From Pseudomonas abieticivorans (GTDB lineage: Bacteria > Pseudomonadota > Gammaproteobacteria > Pseudomonadales > Pseudomonadaceae): a stretch of DNA of 64,000 nt. The DNA is taken from the NCBI RefSeq assembly GCF_023509015.1, contig NZ_CP094975.1:813501-877500 (forward strand), in the 5' to 3' direction. Below, piece after piece: positions 46,524 to 55,416 of the stretch. Position numbers and translations under genes: made by a program. Under the pieces are notes generated by a model that was not told where the DNA came from, searched no databases, and saw only the letters and a program-made list of their open reading frames with translations. The stretch's first letter is position 1. Every line of letters starts with the position of its first letter.

Positions 46524-47339
46524 TCAGCCCTGGTTTTGCCGGGCCTTGGCGCGCATTTTCTCGGCCATTGCGGCCATTTCGTTGTACAGCAACTGCGGGT
46601 TCTGTTGCTTGAGGGCCCACGCCTGGCGCCCCTGCTCGTGGGGCAAAATCATGAACTCGCCCGCCGCCACTTTCTGGTAAATATAGTCGGCGATGTCGGT
46701 GGCGCTGATCGGCGAGCTTTCCAGCAATTTGCCCACTTGGGCTTTCATGGCCGGTGTAGGACCGCGAAACGAGTCCAACAGGTTGGTCTGGAAAAACGAC
46801 GGGCACACCACATGCACGCCAATTTCTTCCTGGCCCAATTCCACCAGCAGGCTTTCGGACAATGCCACCACGCCGGCCTTGGCGACGTTGTAGTTGCTCA
46901 TGGCCGGCCCTTGCATCAGCGCAGCCATGGAGGCGATGTTGATGATCTTGCCTTTGCTTTTTTCCAGCAGCGGCAAGAACGCCTTGCACCCCTTGACCAC
47001 GCCCATCAGGTTGATCGCGATCTGCCAGTCCCAGTCTTCGAGTTGCAACTCGCTGAAAAAACCGCCCGAGGCGACCCCGGCGTTGTTGACGATGACGTCG
47101 ATGCCACCGAGTTTTTCCTCGCAGGCCTGGGCAAGCGCGGTGAGCTGACTGTAGTCACGCACGTCGCAGCGTTGCACGAAGCCATCTGCGCCCGCCTCTC
47201 GCACCAGCTTGAGGGTTTCCTGAAGCCCTGGCTCGTTAACGTCCGACAGCGCCAACTGCCAGCCTTCACGCGCCCAGCGCAGGGCGATTTCGCGACCCAG
47301 GCCTGAACCTGCGCCAGTGATCATGATGCGATTTTGCAT
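46524..47339 (-). CDS. Short-chain dehydrogenase/reductase
   Basis: The start ATG 47339 has AAGG upstream and gives 271 residues; the longer open frame to 47429 is not supported. Classical SDR motifs: TGAGSGLG (8-15) for NAD(P) binding, NNAG (85-88), catalytic S137, and Y150-x3-K154 in SNYNVAKAG. An aspartate in LSDVNEPG after beta-2 points to NAD(H) preference. The C-terminal AWALKQQNPQLLYNEMAAMAEKMRAKARQ helix is typical of a Pseudomonas SDR subgroup. Substrate unknown. Confidence 0.9.
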   Translation of the reverse strand: MQNRIMITGAGSGLGREIALRWAREGWQLALSDVNEPGLQETLKLVREAGADGFVQRCDVRDYSQLTALAQACEEKLGGIDVIVNNAGVASGGFFSELQLEDWDWQIAINLMGVVKGCKAFLPLLEKSKGKIINIASMAALMQGPAMSNYNVAKAGVVALSESLLVELGQEEIGVHVVCPSFFQTNLLDSFRGPTPAMKAQVGKLLESSPISATDIADYIYQKVAAGEFMILPHEQGRQAWALKQQNPQLLYNEMAAMAEKMRAKARQNQG

Positions 47340-47566
47340 AGGGAATGCCTTGTAGTTCCTTGAGTGGTATGGCGAGTCTAGCGAAGGAAGCCTCTGCGCC
47401 CACGTACCATTAGCGCCCTGAATGGGCAAGGCAAACCGCCACGGGTGCTTGAATAAAGTTTTTCAAAAAAATACTGACTTTTTTCACATCGCCAGAGTCC
47501 GACTTATTAAGCGGTCAAGACTTCCTGACTGGCGAGCACTAACTAAGTCCAAACAAGGAAAACGCC

Positions 47567-47719
47567 ATGGGCACCATACTTATCATCATTCTGATACTGC
47601 TGCTGGTCGGTGGTTTACCCGTGTTCCCTCACTCCAGAAGTTGGGGTTACGGCCCGTCGGGGATTATTGGGGTCGTGTTGGTCGTCCTGCTGATTTTGGT
47701 ATTGCTGGGCAGAATATAG
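47567..47719 (+). CDS. DUF3309 small membrane protein
   Basis: This 50-residue protein has AAGGA upstream of ATG 47567. Two hydrophobic segments (TILIIILILLLVGGLPVF and GIIGVVLVVLLILVLLG) flank the signature PHSRSWGYGPSG, which marks the DUF3309 family of tiny bacterial membrane proteins of unknown function. A strong terminator follows. Pseudomonas homologues are often stress-linked by neighbourhood only; nothing in this sequence fixes a role. Confidence 0.88.
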   Translation: MGTILIIILILLLVGGLPVFPHSRSWGYGPSGIIGVVLVVLLILVLLGRI

Positions 47720-47736
47720 CGCTAACGTTGCGCCAT

Positions 47737-47768
47737 AAAAAAAGGCAGCCTGCGGGCTGCCTTTTTTA
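47737..47768. terminator. Bidirectional rho-independent terminator
   Basis: AAAAAAAGGCAGCC-TGC-GGGCTGCCTTTTTT lies between the convergent DUF3309 and actP genes. The seven-base GC stem with A and T runs on both sides works in both directions. Confidence 0.9.
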
Positions 47769-47781
47769 TGCTCATTGAAAC

Positions 47782-49440
47782 TTAGTGGGAGACCGCCCCA
47801 CTGGCCCCCAGGCCGGTTTGCGAACGCACGAATTGCGGGAAGAACAATGCCCGTTCTTCGACGGCCGAAGGCGACTTGTCGGTAATCGAGAAGAACCAGA
47901 TACCGACGAAGGCAATGGCGATGGAGAACAGCGCCGGGTATTCGTAGGGGAAGATCGCCTTCTCATGGCCCAGGATCTGTACCCAGATGGTCGGGCCCAG
48001 GATCATCAGGCCCACGGCGCTGATCAAGCCCATCCAGCCACCGACCATGGCGCCGCGAGTGGTGAGTTTTTTCCAGTACATGGAAAGCAGCAGCACCGGG
48101 AAGTTGCAGCTGGCGGCGATGGAGAATGCCAGGCCCACCATGAAGGCGATGTTCTGGTTCTCGAACAGGACGCCCAGGCCGATGGCCAACACCGCCAAGG
48201 CGATGGTGGTGATCTTCGACACGCGGATCTCGTCTTTCTCGACCACGCGGCCCTTGCGGATCACGCTGGCGTACAGGTCATGGGACACCGCCGAGGCACC
48301 GGCCAGGGTCAAGCCGGCCACTACCGCGAGGATGGTGGCAAAGGCCACGGCCGAAATGAAGCCCAGGAAGATACTGCCACCCACCGCGTCGGCCAAGTGC
48401 ACCGCCGCCATGTTGTTACCGCCCAGCAAGGCGCCCGCGGCATCCTTGAACGCCGGGTTGGTGCTGACCAGCAAGATCGCGCCGAAGCCGATGATGAAGG
48501 TCAGGATGTAGAAGTAGCCGATGAAGCCGGTGGCGTACAACACGCTTTTACGCGCTTCCTTGGCGTCGCTCACGGTGAAGAAGCGCATCAGGATATGCGG
48601 CAGGCCAGCGGTACCGAACATCAGCGCCAGGCCCAGGGAGAATGCCGAGATCGGGTCTTTGACCAAACCGCCCGGGCTCATGATCGCCTCACCTTTGGGG
48701 TGAACCTTGATGGCCTCGGAAAACAGCGTGTTGAAGTCGAAGTTGACGTGTTTCATCACCATGAAGGCCATGAAAGAAGCGCCGGAAAGCAGCAGCACGG
48801 CCTTGATGATCTGCACCCAAGTGGTTGCCAGCATGCCGCCGAACAGTACGTACAGGCACATCAGGATACCGACCAGCACCACGGCCACGTGGTAGTCCAG
48901 GCCGAACAGCAGCTGGATCAGCTTGCCAGCGCCGACCATTTGCGCGATCAGGTAGAAGGCCACCACCACCAGCGAACCGCAGGCCGACAGGGTACGGATC
49001 TCGGTCTGCTTGAGGCGGTAGGAGGCAACGTCGGCAAACGTGTACTTGCCCAGGTTGCGCAAGCGCTCGGCGATCAGGAACAGAATGATCGGCCAGCCTA
49101 CCAGGAAGCCGATCGAGTAGATCAGGCCGTCGTAGCCGGAGGTGAATACAAGGGCGGAAATACCCAGGAAAGACGCAGCCGACATGTAGTCGCCGGCAAT
49201 CGCCAGGCCATTTTGAAAGCCGGTGATGCGCCCGCCCGCCGCGTAGTAGTCGGCGGCCGATTTGTTGCGCTTGGACGCCCAGTAAGTGATGCACAAGGTG
49301 GCACCGACAAACACCACGAACATGATGATGGCCGGGATATTGAGGGGTTGTTTCTGAACGGCGCCGGTGATCGCGTCGGCGGCGAACAACGCCGGTGCGA
49401 AGGCCGCCAGGCCAAGAGTTGCCAATAGGCGCCGGATCAT
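47782..49440 (-). CDS. actP: Acetate:cation symporter
   Basis: This 552-residue solute:sodium symporter has about 13 helices and an N-terminal signal-like segment ([20 protein letters not shown]). The blocks [31 protein letters not shown] and [38 protein letters not shown] are the SSS-family regions for Na+ and substrate. Its start overlaps the yjcH stop (ATGA at 49437-49440), as in the acs-yjcH-actP operon of enterobacteria, but no acs gene is present here. Confidence 0.95.
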   Translation of the reverse strand: MIRRLLATLGLAAFAPALFAADAITGAVQKQPLNIPAIIMFVVFVGATLCITYWASKRNKSAADYYAAGGRITGFQNGLAIAGDYMSAASFLGISALVFTSGYDGLIYSIGFLVGWPIILFLIAERLRNLGKYTFADVASYRLKQTEIRTLSACGSLVVVAFYLIAQMVGAGKLIQLLFGLDYHVAVVLVGILMCLYVLFGGMLATTWVQIIKAVLLLSGASFMAFMVMKHVNFDFNTLFSEAIKVHPKGEAIMSPGGLVKDPISAFSLGLALMFGTAGLPHILMRFFTVSDAKEARKSVLYATGFIGYFYILTFIIGFGAILLVSTNPAFKDAAGALLGGNNMAAVHLADAVGGSIFLGFISAVAFATILAVVAGLTLAGASAVSHDLYASVIRKGRVVEKDEIRVSKITTIALAVLAIGLGVLFENQNIAFMVGLAFSIAASCNFPVLLLSMYWKKLTTRGAMVGGWMGLISAVGLMILGPTIWVQILGHEKAIFPYEYPALFSIAIAFVGIWFFSITDKSPSAVEERALFFPQFVRSQTGLGASGAVSH

Positions 49441-49748
49441 TGCTGTGCCTCCTTGAGGATCGCGTTGTTCAGGTCATCGAACTCTCCGTTGGCGCGGCGT
49501 ACATAAATGGCCGTCAACACGAAAGCCGAGAGAATCAGGCCAACACCGATCGGAATACCCCAGGTGATGGAAGACTCCGGGCTGAGTTTGGCACCGAGAA
49601 CATGCGGTCCGTAGGCGATCAACAAGATAAAGGCTGCATAGAGCCCAAGCATGATCGCCGAGAGTATCCAGGCGAACTTTTCCCTTTTTTGCACCAGCTC
49701 CTTGAAACGCGGGCTGTTTTGAATCGTGAGGTAAATGCTGTCGTTCAT
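49437..49748 (-). CDS. yjcH: DUF485 membrane protein YjcH
   Basis: The 103-residue protein starts at ATG 49748. Two helices, [21 protein letters not shown] and [19 protein letters not shown], are joined by a short loop, and the ending [17 protein letters not shown] is typical of DUF485. These proteins are encoded with acetate symporters and may assist or stabilise them. It is translationally coupled to actP. Confidence 0.93.
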   Translation of the reverse strand: MNDSIYLTIQNSPRFKELVQKREKFAWILSAIMLGLYAAFILLIAYGPHVLGAKLSPESSITWGIPIGVGLILSAFVLTAIYVRRANGEFDDLNNAILKEAQQ

Positions 49749-49905
49749 TATTTTTGTCCTAGCAGCACAGAGGGGGTGGAACGTATTCCACTTTATGCCG
49801 AGGAAAAACCCGTTCCAGACGACCTTAGTATTAGATCGACATGACGGAAACGCCAGTTTTGATAGTTGCTTAGCCACCTATATAAATTTCAGGCCCGCTA
49901 TTACG

Positions 49906-49995
49906 CTGTAGGAGCGGATTTATCCGCGAAAAATACGCCGCGGTGTGTCAGCGACACGGCGGCGTATTTTTCGCGGATAAATCCGCTCCTACAGG
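49906..49995. repeat. Long REP pair (about 40-bp arms)
   Basis: CTGTAGGAGCGGATTTATCC at the left is inverted at the right, and the pairing continues inward through GCGAAAAATACGCCGC and its complement around GTGTGTCAGCGACAC, giving a nearly perfect hairpin of about 40 bp per arm. It lies between the divergent-downstream ends of yjcH's upstream region and the betaine-binding-protein gene stop. Confidence 0.85.
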
Positions 49996-50014
49996 GCGGG
50001 GGGTTAGCTGATGG

Positions 50015-50866
50015 TTATTTAGCGGTCCATTGCGCAACGCGATCCGGGTGTTTGGCTACCCAATCCTTGGCGGCGGCTTCAGGCTTGGCGCCATCTTGAA
50101 TTGCCAGCATGACCTCGCCAATCTCATCCTTGGAGTTCCACTGAAACTTTTTGAGGAAGGTGGCCACTTCCGGCGCCTTTTTCTCAAGGCCCAGGCTGCC
50201 GATGCTGTTGACGGTTTCAGCAGCACCGTAAACGCCTTTAGGGTCATCCAGGAAGCGCAACTTCCACTTGGCAAACATCCAGTGCGGTACCCAACCGGTG
50301 ACCGCGATCGATTCGTTCTTGCCTTCGGCGCGGGTCAACTCGGCGATCATCCCGGCGCCGGAACTGGCCTGCAGTTTGTAATTGCTCAGGCCGTAATCCT
50401 TGATCGCCTGGTCAGTCTTGAGCATCACGCCTGAACCTGCGTCGATGCCGACAATTTTGTTATTGAAACTGGTATCGGTCTTGAGGTCTTCAATGCTCTT
50501 GGCCTTGACGTACTCGGGTACGATCAGGCCAATTTTGGCGTCCTTGAAGTTAGGCCCGAAGTCGACCACCTTGTCCTTGTTCTTGGCCCAGTATTCGCCG
50601 TGGGTTACCGGCAGCCAGGCCGAGAGCATGGCGTCCAGTTTGCCGGTGGCCACGCCCTGCCACATGATCCCGGTGGCGACCGCTTGCAACTTGACGTCGT
50701 AACCGAGTTTCTGGCGGATCACTTCGGCCGCGACGTTCGTGGTGGCCACGCTATCGGACCAGCCATCGACGTAGCCGATGCTCAATTCAGGCTTGCTTGC
50801 GGCGCTGGCCAGGGTGGAACTGATTGCAAGTACCAGAGCGGCGCCCGCTCCCAGGATCTTTCGCAT
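50015..50866 (-). CDS. Glycine betaine/quaternary amine ABC transporter substrate-binding protein
   Basis: This 283-residue protein is best started at ATG 50866, where AGGA lies five bases upstream; ATG 50872 lies directly on that site. Signal peptide: MRKILGAGAALVLAISSTLASA. The mature start KPELSIGYVDGWSDSVATTNVAAEVI and the W-rich blocks GIMWQGVATGKLDAMLSAWLP and VTGWVPHWMFAKW are those of OpuAC-type proteins, whose tryptophans form the box for betaine or choline-like ligands. The permease and ATPase genes are not visible, so this is an orphan binding protein, as with Pseudomonas CaiX/CbcX/BetX relatives. It suits the osmolyte genes 5 kb away. Confidence 0.92.
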   Translation of the reverse strand: MRKILGAGAALVLAISSTLASAASKPELSIGYVDGWSDSVATTNVAAEVIRQKLGYDVKLQAVATGIMWQGVATGKLDAMLSAWLPVTHGEYWAKNKDKVVDFGPNFKDAKIGLIVPEYVKAKSIEDLKTDTSFNNKIVGIDAGSGVMLKTDQAIKDYGLSNYKLQASSGAGMIAELTRAEGKNESIAVTGWVPHWMFAKWKLRFLDDPKGVYGAAETVNSIGSLGLEKKAPEVATFLKKFQWNSKDEIGEVMLAIQDGAKPEAAAKDWVAKHPDRVAQWTAK

Positions 50867-51156
50867 AGTCATCCTACTTCCCCAAAAGGCTGCGCTCGAC
50901 GACTGTCGAGCATCGTCACGTGTTTTATTGGTGCACGGCGCCTTGAATGCACGCAGGTGCAGGTTGATCATCGGCTCCGGCGGCGGGGGGTCCTGCTCTG
51001 CCAGCGACCTTCACCCCGCGATAAACGACATCACTACGCCAGCAGGCGCAATCAGCAACCGCCACGCATGAAATCCGCCCGAACTTTGCATGGCAAGGCT
51101 CAAGGGGCAGGCAAATGCAGGTAAGATGCCGGCCTTTGTTCCATGACGAAATGATC
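50867..51156. other. 290-bp divergent intergenic region
   Basis: No gene is supported here. The region separates the betaine-binding-protein gene (minus) from the GH17-like gene (plus) and should hold both promoters. No palindrome of note was found; the part near 50985-51060 is GC-rich with a poorly conserved open frame. Confidence 0.4.
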
Positions 51157-52725
51157 ATGCCTTCGACTGCCCGCTTCCCCGTTCTGCCTTATCTGTTCGC
51201 CTGCGTGATTGGCCTGCTGGCCTTGAGCGGGGTGTGGTACGACCTGGGCAAGCCGGTGGTGCTGCCGGATGCGGCGAGCGCATCGCACAAGCTGCAGTGC
51301 GCGTCCTACACGCCGTTTGACAAAGACCAGTCGCCGTTCGACCAGCCGTTCACCATTCGCCCGGCGCGCATCGACGCCGATCTGAAATTACTGGCCACGC
51401 GCTTCCAGTGCATTCGCACTTATTCCATGACAGGCCTGGAAGACGTGCCCGCGCTGGCGCGTAAATACGGCCTGAAAGTGATGCTCGGCGCCTGGGTCAA
51501 CGGCAACCCGGTGGACACCGCCAAGGAAGTCGACGCGCTGATCGCCTCGGCCAACGCCAACGCCGACGTGGTGACCTCAGTGATCGTCGGCAATGAAACC
51601 CTGTTGCGCAAAGAGGTCACCGGCAAGCAACTGGCCACGCTGATCCACCGGGTCAAGCAGTCGGTCAAACAACCGGTGACCTACGCCGATGTCTGGGAGT
51701 TCTGGCTGCAGTACCCTGAAGTGGCACCTGAGGTGGACTTCATCACCATCCACCTGCTGCCCTACTGGGAAGACCAACCGCTGGACATCGACGATGCGCT
51801 GACCCATGTGCGCGACGTACGCGAAGCCTTTGCCCAGCGCTTTGCGCCCAAGGAAATCGTGATCGGCGAAACCGGCTGGCCCAGCGAAGGCCGCCAGCGC
51901 GAAACCGCACTGCCGAGCCGCGTCAATGAAGCGCGGTTCATCCGCAGTTTCGTTGCCCAGGCCGAACACAATGGCTGGCATTACAACTTGATCGAAGCGT
52001 TCGACCAGCCATGGAAGCGTGCCAGCGAAGGCGCGGTGGGCGGTTATTGGGGGCTGTTCGATGCCGACCGCCAGGACAAGGGCGTGCTCGAAGGCCCGGT
52101 ATCCAACCTGCCCTACTGGCCGCAATGGCTGGCGGTGGGCGCAGTGATCTTCTTGCTAACCCTGGCCCTGGCCGGCCGTGTGCAGGGGCGCCGCGCCGCG
52201 CTGACCCTGCCGCTGCTGGCGGCCCTGGGCGCTGGCAGCATTGGCGTGTGGGGCGAGATGGCGCGCATCAATAGCCGGTTTGCCGAGGAATGGATCTGGG
52301 CGGCGCTGTTGGTGGGGCTGAACCTGATCGTGCTGGCCCATGCGGCGCTGCGCCTGAGCGCCAGCGGCGGTTGGCGCCAGCGCCTGTCAGCGTGGCTGGA
52401 GCAACGCGGCAGCTGGTGGCTGAGCGCCGCAGGTTTCGCTGCGGCGGTGATGATGCTGGGCCTGGTGTTCGACCCGCGCTACCGCAGCTTCCCCAGCGCC
52501 TCCCTGGTACTGCCGGCGCTGGTGTACCTGCTGCGCCCGGTGCCGGTACGCCGCGCCGAAGTGACACTGCTGGCCGCGATCGTGGGCTTCGGCATCCCCT
52601 TGCAACTGCTGCGCGAAGGCCTGCAAAACCAGCAGGCCTGGGGCTGGGCACTGGTGAGCCTGATGATGGTGCTGGCGCTGTGGCGGGCCATCCGCACGGA
52701 TCGCAGAACACCGCTTCGCGGATAA
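51157..52725 (+). CDS. GH17-like glucan-modifying membrane protein
   Basis: The 522-residue product (ATG 51157; ATG 51151 is possible, neither with a clear ribosome site) has one N-terminal helix (LPYLFACVIGLLALSGVWY) and a periplasmic (beta/alpha)8-like domain of about 300 residues. This has the glycoside hydrolase 17 acid/base E147 in VGNETLL and nucleophile E238 in GETGWPSEG. Six or seven C-terminal helices follow (from WPQWLAVGAVIFLLTLALAG). This layout resembles Pseudomonas beta-glucan synthesis or transglycosylation proteins of the NdvB/NdvC neighbourhood. The product linkage is not readable. The last three codons and the stop lie in a REP element. Confidence 0.82.
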   Translation: MPSTARFPVLPYLFACVIGLLALSGVWYDLGKPVVLPDAASASHKLQCASYTPFDKDQSPFDQPFTIRPARIDADLKLLATRFQCIRTYSMTGLEDVPALARKYGLKVMLGAWVNGNPVDTAKEVDALIASANANADVVTSVIVGNETLLRKEVTGKQLATLIHRVKQSVKQPVTYADVWEFWLQYPEVAPEVDFITIHLLPYWEDQPLDIDDALTHVRDVREAFAQRFAPKEIVIGETGWPSEGRQRETALPSRVNEARFIRSFVAQAEHNGWHYNLIEAFDQPWKRASEGAVGGYWGLFDADRQDKGVLEGPVSNLPYWPQWLAVGAVIFLLTLALAGRVQGRRAALTLPLLAALGAGSIGVWGEMARINSRFAEEWIWAALLVGLNLIVLAHAALRLSASGGWRQRLSAWLEQRGSWWLSAAGFAAAVMMLGLVFDPRYRSFPSASLVLPALVYLLRPVPVRRAEVTLLAAIVGFGIPLQLLREGLQNQQAWGWALVSLMMVLALWRAIRTDRRTPLRG

Positions 52726-52737
52726 ATCCGCGCCTAC
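52713..52737. repeat. REP element overlapping the ends of two convergent genes
   Basis: The sequence TTCGCGGATAAATCCGCGCC with following TAC supplies the TAA stop of the plus-strand GH17-like gene (52723-52725) and the TAG stop of the minus-strand membrane protein gene (52736-52734). Confidence 0.85.
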
Positions 52738-53087
52738 CGGACCAGACGCAAGCCTGCGATCACCACCGCGAACACCCCCAGGCTTGCGCTGTACAGGACC
52801 AGCGCCGGCACGCCGATCACCAGTGCCAGTGCCGCCAACCACCAGCCAAAGCAACCGCGCACGAAAAAAGCGACCACCGAACTGGTCAACGCGGCAAAGG
52901 CGATGTAGCGAAAATGGATCAGCCAGCCCAACCCCGAACGCAGCTGGCATTCCCAGCGGCTGGCCTCGTCGCTGCACAGCCCCACCCATTTGGCGTCCTC
53001 CATCAGCCCGTAGCGCAGGCTATAGCTGGCCAACAAGGACAGGGCCAGCAAAACCAACAGCAAAACCAGTGATGTGCGGCGCGACAT
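52734..53087 (-). CDS. Unknown small membrane protein
   Basis: The 117-residue product starts at ATG 53087 with GGAG upstream. It has three or four helices: LVLLLVLLALSLLASYSL, GWLIHFRYIAFAALTSSVVAFFV and WWLAALALVIGVPALVLYSASLGVFAVVIAGL. A short periplasmic loop, GLCSDEASRWECQLRSGLGW, has two cysteines that could form a disulfide. I do not recognise the family. The stop codon is part of the REP element shared with the convergent gene. Confidence 0.75.
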   Translation of the reverse strand: MSRRTSLVLLLVLLALSLLASYSLRYGLMEDAKWVGLCSDEASRWECQLRSGLGWLIHFRYIAFAALTSSVVAFFVRGCFGWWLAALALVIGVPALVLYSASLGVFAVVIAGLRLVR

Positions 53088-53309
53088 GAACAGCTCCAAT
53101 AGGCGAAAACGGCGCCCAGCATAATCTGCCCCATAAGGTATGCAAGGCAAAACAGCACAACTCGTCTACTTTCAGGATGGGGGGCGGTGTATCGTTTGCG
53201 CGTAACGCATTTGATGCACTAAAAACTCGTTGACTTGGCAACTTGCCACCAGCGTGGTGGTCAGAGCCTGCGTACCTCAAATCAGACTTTTCCTTTTAGG
53301 GCTAAAGCC

Positions 53310-54608
53310 ATGCTCCGAATTTTGCGCTTCGCTGCCGTGCTGGGTGGCCTCATTTTGAGTGCGTCCGCGCTGGCGAAGGATATTGACGCCGCCAGCTACG
53401 GCTACCCACTGACCAATCCGTTCGAGGCGACGATTGCCACGACCCCGCCCGAACTGCGCCCGGACCTGCCGGACGACCAGGATATTGACCAGTCCGATTA
53501 CACCCTGAACCTGCGTCCGGAGCGTGAATTCACCCTGCCCGATAACTTTTGGGCCGTGAAAAAGCTGCGCTATCGCCTGGCCAAGCAGGACCACCCCGCG
53601 CCGTTGATCTTCATCATCGCCGGTACCGGCGCGCCCTATACCAGTACCTTCAACGAGTTTTTGAAAAAGCTCTACTACAAGGCCGGCTATAACGTGGTGC
53701 AACTGTCGTCGCCCACCAGCTTCGACTTCATGAGCGCCGCGTCGCGCTTTGCCACCCCGGGCGTGAGCAAGGAAGACGCCGAGGACCTGTACCGGGTCAT
53801 GCAGGCCGTACGCGCCCAGCACCCCAAGCTTGCGGTCACCGATTTCTACCTGACCGGCTACAGCCTGGGCGCCCTGGATGCGGCCTTCGTCAGCCACCTG
53901 GACGAAACCCGGCGCAGCTTCAACTTCAAGAAAGTGCTGCTGATCAATCCGCCGGTCAACCTTTACACCTCCATCAGTAACCTGGACAAGCTGGTCCAGA
54001 CCCAGGTCAAGGGCATCAACAACAGCACCACGTTCTATGAACTGGTACTGGCCAAGCTGACCCGCTACTTCCAGCAAAAAGGCTACATCGACCTCAACGA
54101 CGCATTGCTGTATGACTTCCAGCAGTCGCGCCAGCACCTGTCCAACGAACAGATGGCCATGCTGATCGGTACCTCGTTCCGCTTCAGTTCCGCCGACATC
54201 GCCTTTACCTCGGACTTGATCAACCGCCGCGGCCTGATCACCCCACCCAAGTTCCCGATCACCGAAGGCACCAGCCTCACGCCGTTCCTCAAGCGCGCGC
54301 TGCAGTGCGACTTTGACTGCTACCTGACCGACCAGGTGATCCCGATGTGGCGCGCCCGCACCGACGGCAGCAGCCTGTTGCAACTGGTGGACCAGGTGAG
54401 CCTGTACGCGCTCAAGGACTACCTGCACGACAATCCGAAGATCGCCGTGATGCACAACGCCGACGACGTGATCCTGGGCCCCGGCGACCTGGGCTTCCTG
54501 CGCAAGACCTTTGGCGAGCGCTTGACCGTTTACCCACACGGTGGCCATTGCGGCAACCTCAACTACCGCGTCAACACCGACGCCATGCTGGAGTTCTTCC
54601 GTGGCTAA
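53310..54608 (+). CDS. Exported alpha/beta serine hydrolase, coupled to mlaA
   Basis: This 432-residue protein starts at ATG 53310 (AGGG upstream) with signal peptide MLRILRFAAVLGGLILSASALA. A serine-hydrolase pattern is readable: oxyanion region IIAGTGAPYT (near 102-111), nucleophile S185 in TGYSLGALDA, aspartate D385 or D386 in HNADDV, and histidine H413 in HGGHCGN. The mlaA gene starts inside its end, so the two are made together. A role in lipid or acyl-ester turnover at the outer membrane is an inference from this pairing. The family is known to me only as a conserved Pseudomonas neighbour of vacJ/mlaA. Confidence 0.8.
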   Translation: MLRILRFAAVLGGLILSASALAKDIDAASYGYPLTNPFEATIATTPPELRPDLPDDQDIDQSDYTLNLRPEREFTLPDNFWAVKKLRYRLAKQDHPAPLIFIIAGTGAPYTSTFNEFLKKLYYKAGYNVVQLSSPTSFDFMSAASRFATPGVSKEDAEDLYRVMQAVRAQHPKLAVTDFYLTGYSLGALDAAFVSHLDETRRSFNFKKVLLINPPVNLYTSISNLDKLVQTQVKGINNSTTFYELVLAKLTRYFQQKGYIDLNDALLYDFQQSRQHLSNEQMAMLIGTSFRFSSADIAFTSDLINRRGLITPPKFPITEGTSLTPFLKRALQCDFDCYLTDQVIPMWRARTDGSSLLQLVDQVSLYALKDYLHDNPKIAVMHNADDVILGPGDLGFLRKTFGERLTVYPHGGHCGNLNYRVNTDAMLEFFRG

Positions 54609-55380
54609 ACACTACCTTCTACTCGCAGCCCTGCTCTGCGCCGGCGTTGCCCACGCGGACGACACCCCGGCCACCAAGGTAGACCCGGACGGCTTCACCG
54701 AGCCGCTCAAGCAATTGAAGTTCAACCCCGGGCTTGACCAGCGCGAGTTTGAGCGCTCGACCCTGACCGCGCTGGCCGTGTACGACCCGCTGGAAAACAT
54801 GAACCGGCGCATCTACCACTTCAACTACCGGTTCGATGAGTGGGTGTTCTTGCCGGTGGTCAATGGCTACCGCTACATCACGCCGAGCTTTTTGCGCACC
54901 GGGGTCAGCAACTTCTTCAACAACCTGGGCGACGTGCCTAACCTGTTGAACAGCTTGCTGCAGCTCAAGGGCAAGCGCTCGCTGGACATCACCGGGCGCT
55001 TGCTGCTCAACACCACCGTGGGCATTGCCGGCCTCTGGGACCCGGCTACCATGATGGGCCTGCAACGCCAGAGCGAAGACTTCGGCCAGACCTTGGGCTT
55101 CTACGGCGTGCCAAGTGGCGCCTACCTGGTGTTGCCGTTCCTTGGCCCTTCGAACCTGCGCGATGCTGGCGGGTTGCTGTTCGACTACGGCGCGGAAAGC
55201 CAGATCAACTTCCTGAACGTGTCCCAGGAAAGCAGCCGCCACCCGGAAATCTGGGCGTTGCGTTTCGTCGATAAACGCTACCAGACCAGCTTCCGCTACG
55301 GGCAGATGAACTCGCCGTTCGAGTATGAAAAGGTCCGCTACGTGTACACCGAGGCGCGCAAGCTGCAGATCGCCGAGTAA
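54601..55380 (+). CDS. mlaA: MlaA (VacJ) outer-membrane phospholipid-removal protein
   Basis: This 259-residue protein takes mislocalised phospholipids from the outer leaflet for retrograde transport. The start is GTG 54601, which overlaps the hydrolase stop; GGAG lies upstream. The family core is clear: YDPLENMNRRIYHFNYRFDEWVFLPVVNGYRYITP, VSNFFNNLGDVPNLLNSLLQLKGK and GIAGLWDPATMMGL, GVPSGAYLVLPFLGPSNLRDAGG. The leader MAKHYLLLAALLCAGVAHA has its only cysteine at 13 without a standard lipobox and a good signal-peptidase-I site (AHA), so it may not be a lipoprotein as in E. coli. MlaBCDEF genes are not in the window. Confidence 0.93.
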   Translation: MAKHYLLLAALLCAGVAHADDTPATKVDPDGFTEPLKQLKFNPGLDQREFERSTLTALAVYDPLENMNRRIYHFNYRFDEWVFLPVVNGYRYITPSFLRTGVSNFFNNLGDVPNLLNSLLQLKGKRSLDITGRLLLNTTVGIAGLWDPATMMGLQRQSEDFGQTLGFYGVPSGAYLVLPFLGPSNLRDAGGLLFDYGAESQINFLNVSQESSRHPEIWALRFVDKRYQTSFRYGQMNSPFEYEKVRYVYTEARKLQIAE

Positions 55381-55416
55381 CCTCTGCGCGAGAGGCTCTG
55401 GCGGTCCCCACCCCCC

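Noticed and set aside
47785..49428. Plus-strand open frame of 547 codons opposite actP
   Set aside because: Asp/Gln/His/Gly-rich shadow of a membrane-protein gene; ActP on the minus strand explains the region.
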